A DNA stretch of 64,000 nucleotides, taken from contig CM077597.1 of the NCBI GenBank assembly GCA_039654915.1, positions 43,560,001 through 43,624,000 on the forward strand. Direction: 5' to 3'. The notes under the pieces were generated by a model that was not told the origin of the DNA, ran no database searches, and saw only the letters and a program-made list of their open reading frames with translations. Positions 60,583 through 64,000 of this stretch are shown in pieces (within the stretch, counting starts at the first letter, position 1; each line of letters begins with the position of its first letter). A program made the position numbers and the translations under genes. Source of the stretch: Aquilaria yunnanensis. Lineage: Eukaryota; Streptophyta; Magnoliopsida; Malvales; Thymelaeaceae.

Positions 60583-63081
60583 TGTTACCACCTCACAAGA
60601 ATGGGACAATTATAAAGTGTGGCATAATGGTTAAAAAACCATAATTTTTTGTAATTCTCATCATAGTGATTGAAGTGTGAGGGGTGAAGGACATGATTAA
60701 CACGTCCTTAAAAGTGGTCTAAGATGGTAACTTGGCCTCCAAGAAAAGCCTTAAGGATTGCTTGTTTGTCAGGTAACCTATGGACCTTTTTGTAAGGTTT
60801 TAGAAGTTTGGGTACTTAATTACAAAACTCTTAAGAAATGGCTTTGGTTAGTTATAGGAAGGAAATGAATGGTAGTAAAGCGCTATTGGAGGACCAAATT
60901 GCCTATAGAAGATAAGTTTGGACAAAGGAAACACTAAAGGCATCAAGGACCTAAAACTCCCAATGTAAACCTTAAGATGTTCAAGCTTTTGACTTAAGTC
61001 AAAGGGTGAAATTGTGGAGTTATCCCATCATGGGGGAGGTCAAATATGGCTTGAAAAATTATAAAAAAACTGGGAAAATGTGGACCAATGAGTTTGTGAC
61101 AAAGAAACCATGGTTAGTGAGAAGGAAAATGACATAAAGCATGATTAAGGCTAATAAAGGTGTTTAGTGCCCTAAAGCCAATTCAAGAAGCCAAAATCAA
61201 TTTTTCCCCTTCCTATTCAATGCAACTAGCCATCACCCACCTTCACACTTCCTCCATAGCTCCTCCATAGCCAGCATACCTCCAAGCTTGAAGCTAGAAG
61301 CAATTGAAAGCAAGAAAGGGCAATTGGAAGCTATTTTGTGCTAACACTTGAGTGCACCTAGGATCAAACTCCAATTTTAGCATACCCAAAAGGCAAGGAG
61401 TTCTCTTGCTCTCATGGGCTGTTTATTGTATTATTCAAACATCCATGGAGCTAGGGCTAAGTTTGGAAGAGACCCAAGTGCTTAATGAACCAAGCTTAGT
61501 GAGGGGAGTGCACTTAGTTAAGGTTTTGTGACCTAGTATGAATTGCACAGTGATGGCAGCAAATTGAAGCATTTTTAGAGCCCAAAGTTAGTGCTAACTA
61601 GTGTTAAAAATCTCCTAAGGCTAAGCACATGCTTGAGGAGGGCTGCCATAATGATTTGCTTATGTTTATCACATGTTTTATGGACTAACCAATGATAATT
61701 ATTGCTGCGGCATTTCATGTGTTTGTTTTTTATGTTTGGTTGCTGCATTAGGATGCTCTATATTGGGTATTTGCATTGTGATTTCTTGTGTTTTAGTTAA
61801 TTTGGGTGCAGGTGATACCAAGGGTTACATTACCTTATGAGTATAAGTGTTCTCCTTACTAAGTTTCACAATGAAACATACCTCCCCCCAAATCTACCAA
61901 TTTCAGGTCCAGCAGATAGATCACATTTGAACTGACCTTTTGCATTAAATTTTTTAGCTAAAATTTCAAGAACATGGGCTTCCTTGTGTATAGTTATGAT
62001 CTGGAAATTTTGGTGATTTTAGGAGCATATTTGGTATTTTTAGTGATGGTGCTTATTGTGTTACACAGCAGCTGTCCAGCATCCTGTTTTGGAGTGCATT
62101 GTGTCTCAAGCATCTCCTGTGACTTGGGTGTGTGTATTTAGCTGAGTTAAGGCTGTGATGTAGTGCATGGATGCATGCACATGTAATACATGTGAAGTTT
62201 GGACAATGTATGTGAACATTTGTGGGCTAAATGGCTATGTATGTGAAGTAATGCACAAGTTGTCTAAGTATGAATGACAAGCTGCTTGTTTGTAAATTAT
62301 GTTTTTGCCACTTAAAGCTGCTAGATGCAAGAGCATATAATCCCTATTTATACTGGACATGTATGGGATAGCCTTGGAGGGCTTACCCCTTATGAATGAA
62401 GTGTTTGCACAATTATGAAATTTTGTATGGGCAAAATGGTCATAAAGTAAACAGCATTTTGACCCTGCACTCAAAGTTCTATATCTCCCTATGTAGAATG
62501 AATCTTGGCATGAAATTTTGACCACCCCTAGAGCACATCTGGAGGTTTAACTGGGATTTAAAATTTCTATATTTGGAGAACATTAGCCAAAGTTATGATG
62601 TTGCAACTTTGGCTAAGTTACTGTTCATTTGGTCGAAATTTTATAGCCAATTTAAAAAATCTATAACTTGGTCCATAGGTGGCCTATTAATATTAAACCA
62701 GCTCACCTAGCTTGTTTTAAATCTTTACTTGATAATGACGTAAGGAAAATAGGGGTTACATGGATAGACTATTGCAATTTTTTGGAGGAAGTTTCGGGTG
62801 CATTGGCTAGTTACTTTAACATAACAAGATTGCCTAATGTGTGGTAGCCAAGATTAACTCTTGTGCTAGTTTTTTCCTTCCTTGTTGCCATGGGCTGCAT
62901 AAAATGTGAATATATGCATAATGATTGGACCAATATGCATGCATTTACATAGTGCTCAAGAGGGCCACTTAGGTATGGACACTAAGGGTATTGTTCAGAT
63001 GGCCTATAGAACATATCAACCCTAGGAGTTTTAAATGCACAATTTTGGCACCATAACTGTACTACTATGAAGTGGGTAACA
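60583..63081 (+). mobile_element. Solo chromovirus LTR (2499 bp) in the satellite
   Basis: TGTTACCACC to GTGGGTAACA, flanked by GTTTC at 60578-60582 and 63082-63086. No internal region. Same family and near-identical length as 36768-39273, with many scattered differences from it. The open frame at 62235-62525 on the minus strand recurs in part in other LTR copies and has no domain. Confidence 0.93.
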
Positions 63082-64000
63082 GTTTCTATTCTGAACAAGT
63101 TGTGAATGTTTCTATTCTAAACTAGTTGTGAATGTTTCCTTTCTAGTCTAAACAAATGATGAATTATTTTATTCCTAACTAGTTGTGTATGTTTCCACAT
63201 CATTGTAAATAAGTTGTGAACATTTCTATTCCAAACTAGTTGTGATTGTATCTAATCCAAATAAGTTGTAAATGTTTCTATTCCACACTAGCTTTGATGT
63301 TTATATTCCAAACTACTTGTGAATGTCTCTATTGCAAACAAGTTGTGAATTTTTCTACTCTAGACAACTTGTGAATGTTTCTATTCCAAACTAGTTGTGA
63401 ATGTTTCCATTACATTCTAAACAAGTTGCCCATGTTTCTATTCCAAACTAGTTGTAAAAGTTACCATTCCATTCTAAATTAGTTGTGAATGTTCTCATTC
63501 CATTCTAAACAAGTTCTGAATCTTTCTATTTTAAATTAGTTGTGAATGTTTCTATTCCAAAAAAATTGTGTATATTTCAATTCTAAACCAGTTGTGAATG
63601 TTTGTATTCCATTCCAAACATGTTGTGAATGTTTCTATTTCAAACTAGTTGTGCCATTCAAACAAATTTGAGAATGTTTCCACACTAAACAATTTGTGGA
63701 TGTTGCTATTCTAGGCTAGCCGTGAATGTTACTATTCTAAACCAATTGTGAATGTTTATTTTTGAAACTAGTAGTCAATGTTTGCATTCGATACTAAATA
63801 GGTTGTGAATGTTTCTTTTCCAAATAAGTGGTGAATGTTTCTATTCGAAACTAGTTGTGATTGTGTCCATTTCAATCTAGTTTGGGAGAGAAATACTCAT
63901 AACTTGTTTATAGTATAATAGAATCATTGGTAACTTATTTAAAATGTAATGAAATCATTCACACCAATTTGGAATATAAACTTTAGAACTTGTTTGGAAT
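63082..64000 (+). repeat. Satellite array, block 4 (runs off the window)
   Basis: Same units as the other blocks. Forward to about 63876, then inverted (TAGTTTGGGAGAGAAATACT, ATAACTTGTTT) to the end of the window. No gene. Confidence 0.92.

Noticed and set aside
28339..64000. CRISPR array, because of short regular repeats
   Set aside because: There are no unique spacers; units abut directly and vary in length, and the window is a plant-type retrotransposon landscape.

Overview
The window looks like constitutive heterochromatin of a seed plant. I found no host gene. All interpretable coding sequence belongs to LTR retrotransposons: Ty1/copia, Ty3/gypsy chromovirus and Ty3/gypsy Tat lineage. 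All of it is broken by stop codons or frameshifts, and the rest is a long short-period satellite. The plant assignment rests on plant-type PBSs (initiator-Met TGGTATCAGAGC), a Tat element with a second RNase H and an antisense accessory gene, and chromodomain-like pol tails ending at the polypurine tract. I cannot name the species.

Left part (1-28338) is a nest of insertions. A plus-strand chromovirus relic (851-1118 and 12397-13567) is split by a minus-strand Tat element (1119-12391) flanked by a CTTAC target duplication. The Tat element carries, between pol and its 3' LTR, an oppositely oriented gene (about 2628-5308) with a TATA box and three putative introns. Downstream lie a solo copia LTR (14401-15818, duplication ATTGC) and a decayed chromovirus with both LTRs (16132-27427). 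The 3' LTR of that chromovirus is interrupted by another solo copia LTR (23891-25306, duplication ACCCT). 27428-28338 is unclassified.

Right part (28339-64000) is a satellite array of about 22 kb in four blocks, built from alternating units of about 26 and 31 bp that often pair into 57-bp dimers. It is interrupted by two solo chromovirus LTRs (36768-39273, duplication AGTTG; 60583-63081, duplication GTTTC) and by one nearly complete copia element (45549-53891). The array changes orientation in at least three places (about 28756-28862, 56536-57588, and 63876 to the window end).

How the parts relate: one copia LTR family (about 1.42 kb) occurs five times and one chromovirus LTR family (about 2.4-2.5 kb) occurs five times, counting partial copies. 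Four complete solo LTRs have perfect 5-bp duplications, so unequal or intra-element recombination has been active. Most premature stops whose ancestral codon can be guessed are C-to-T or G-to-A changes (CAG, CAA, CGA, TGG), the pattern expected from deamination of methylated cytosine.
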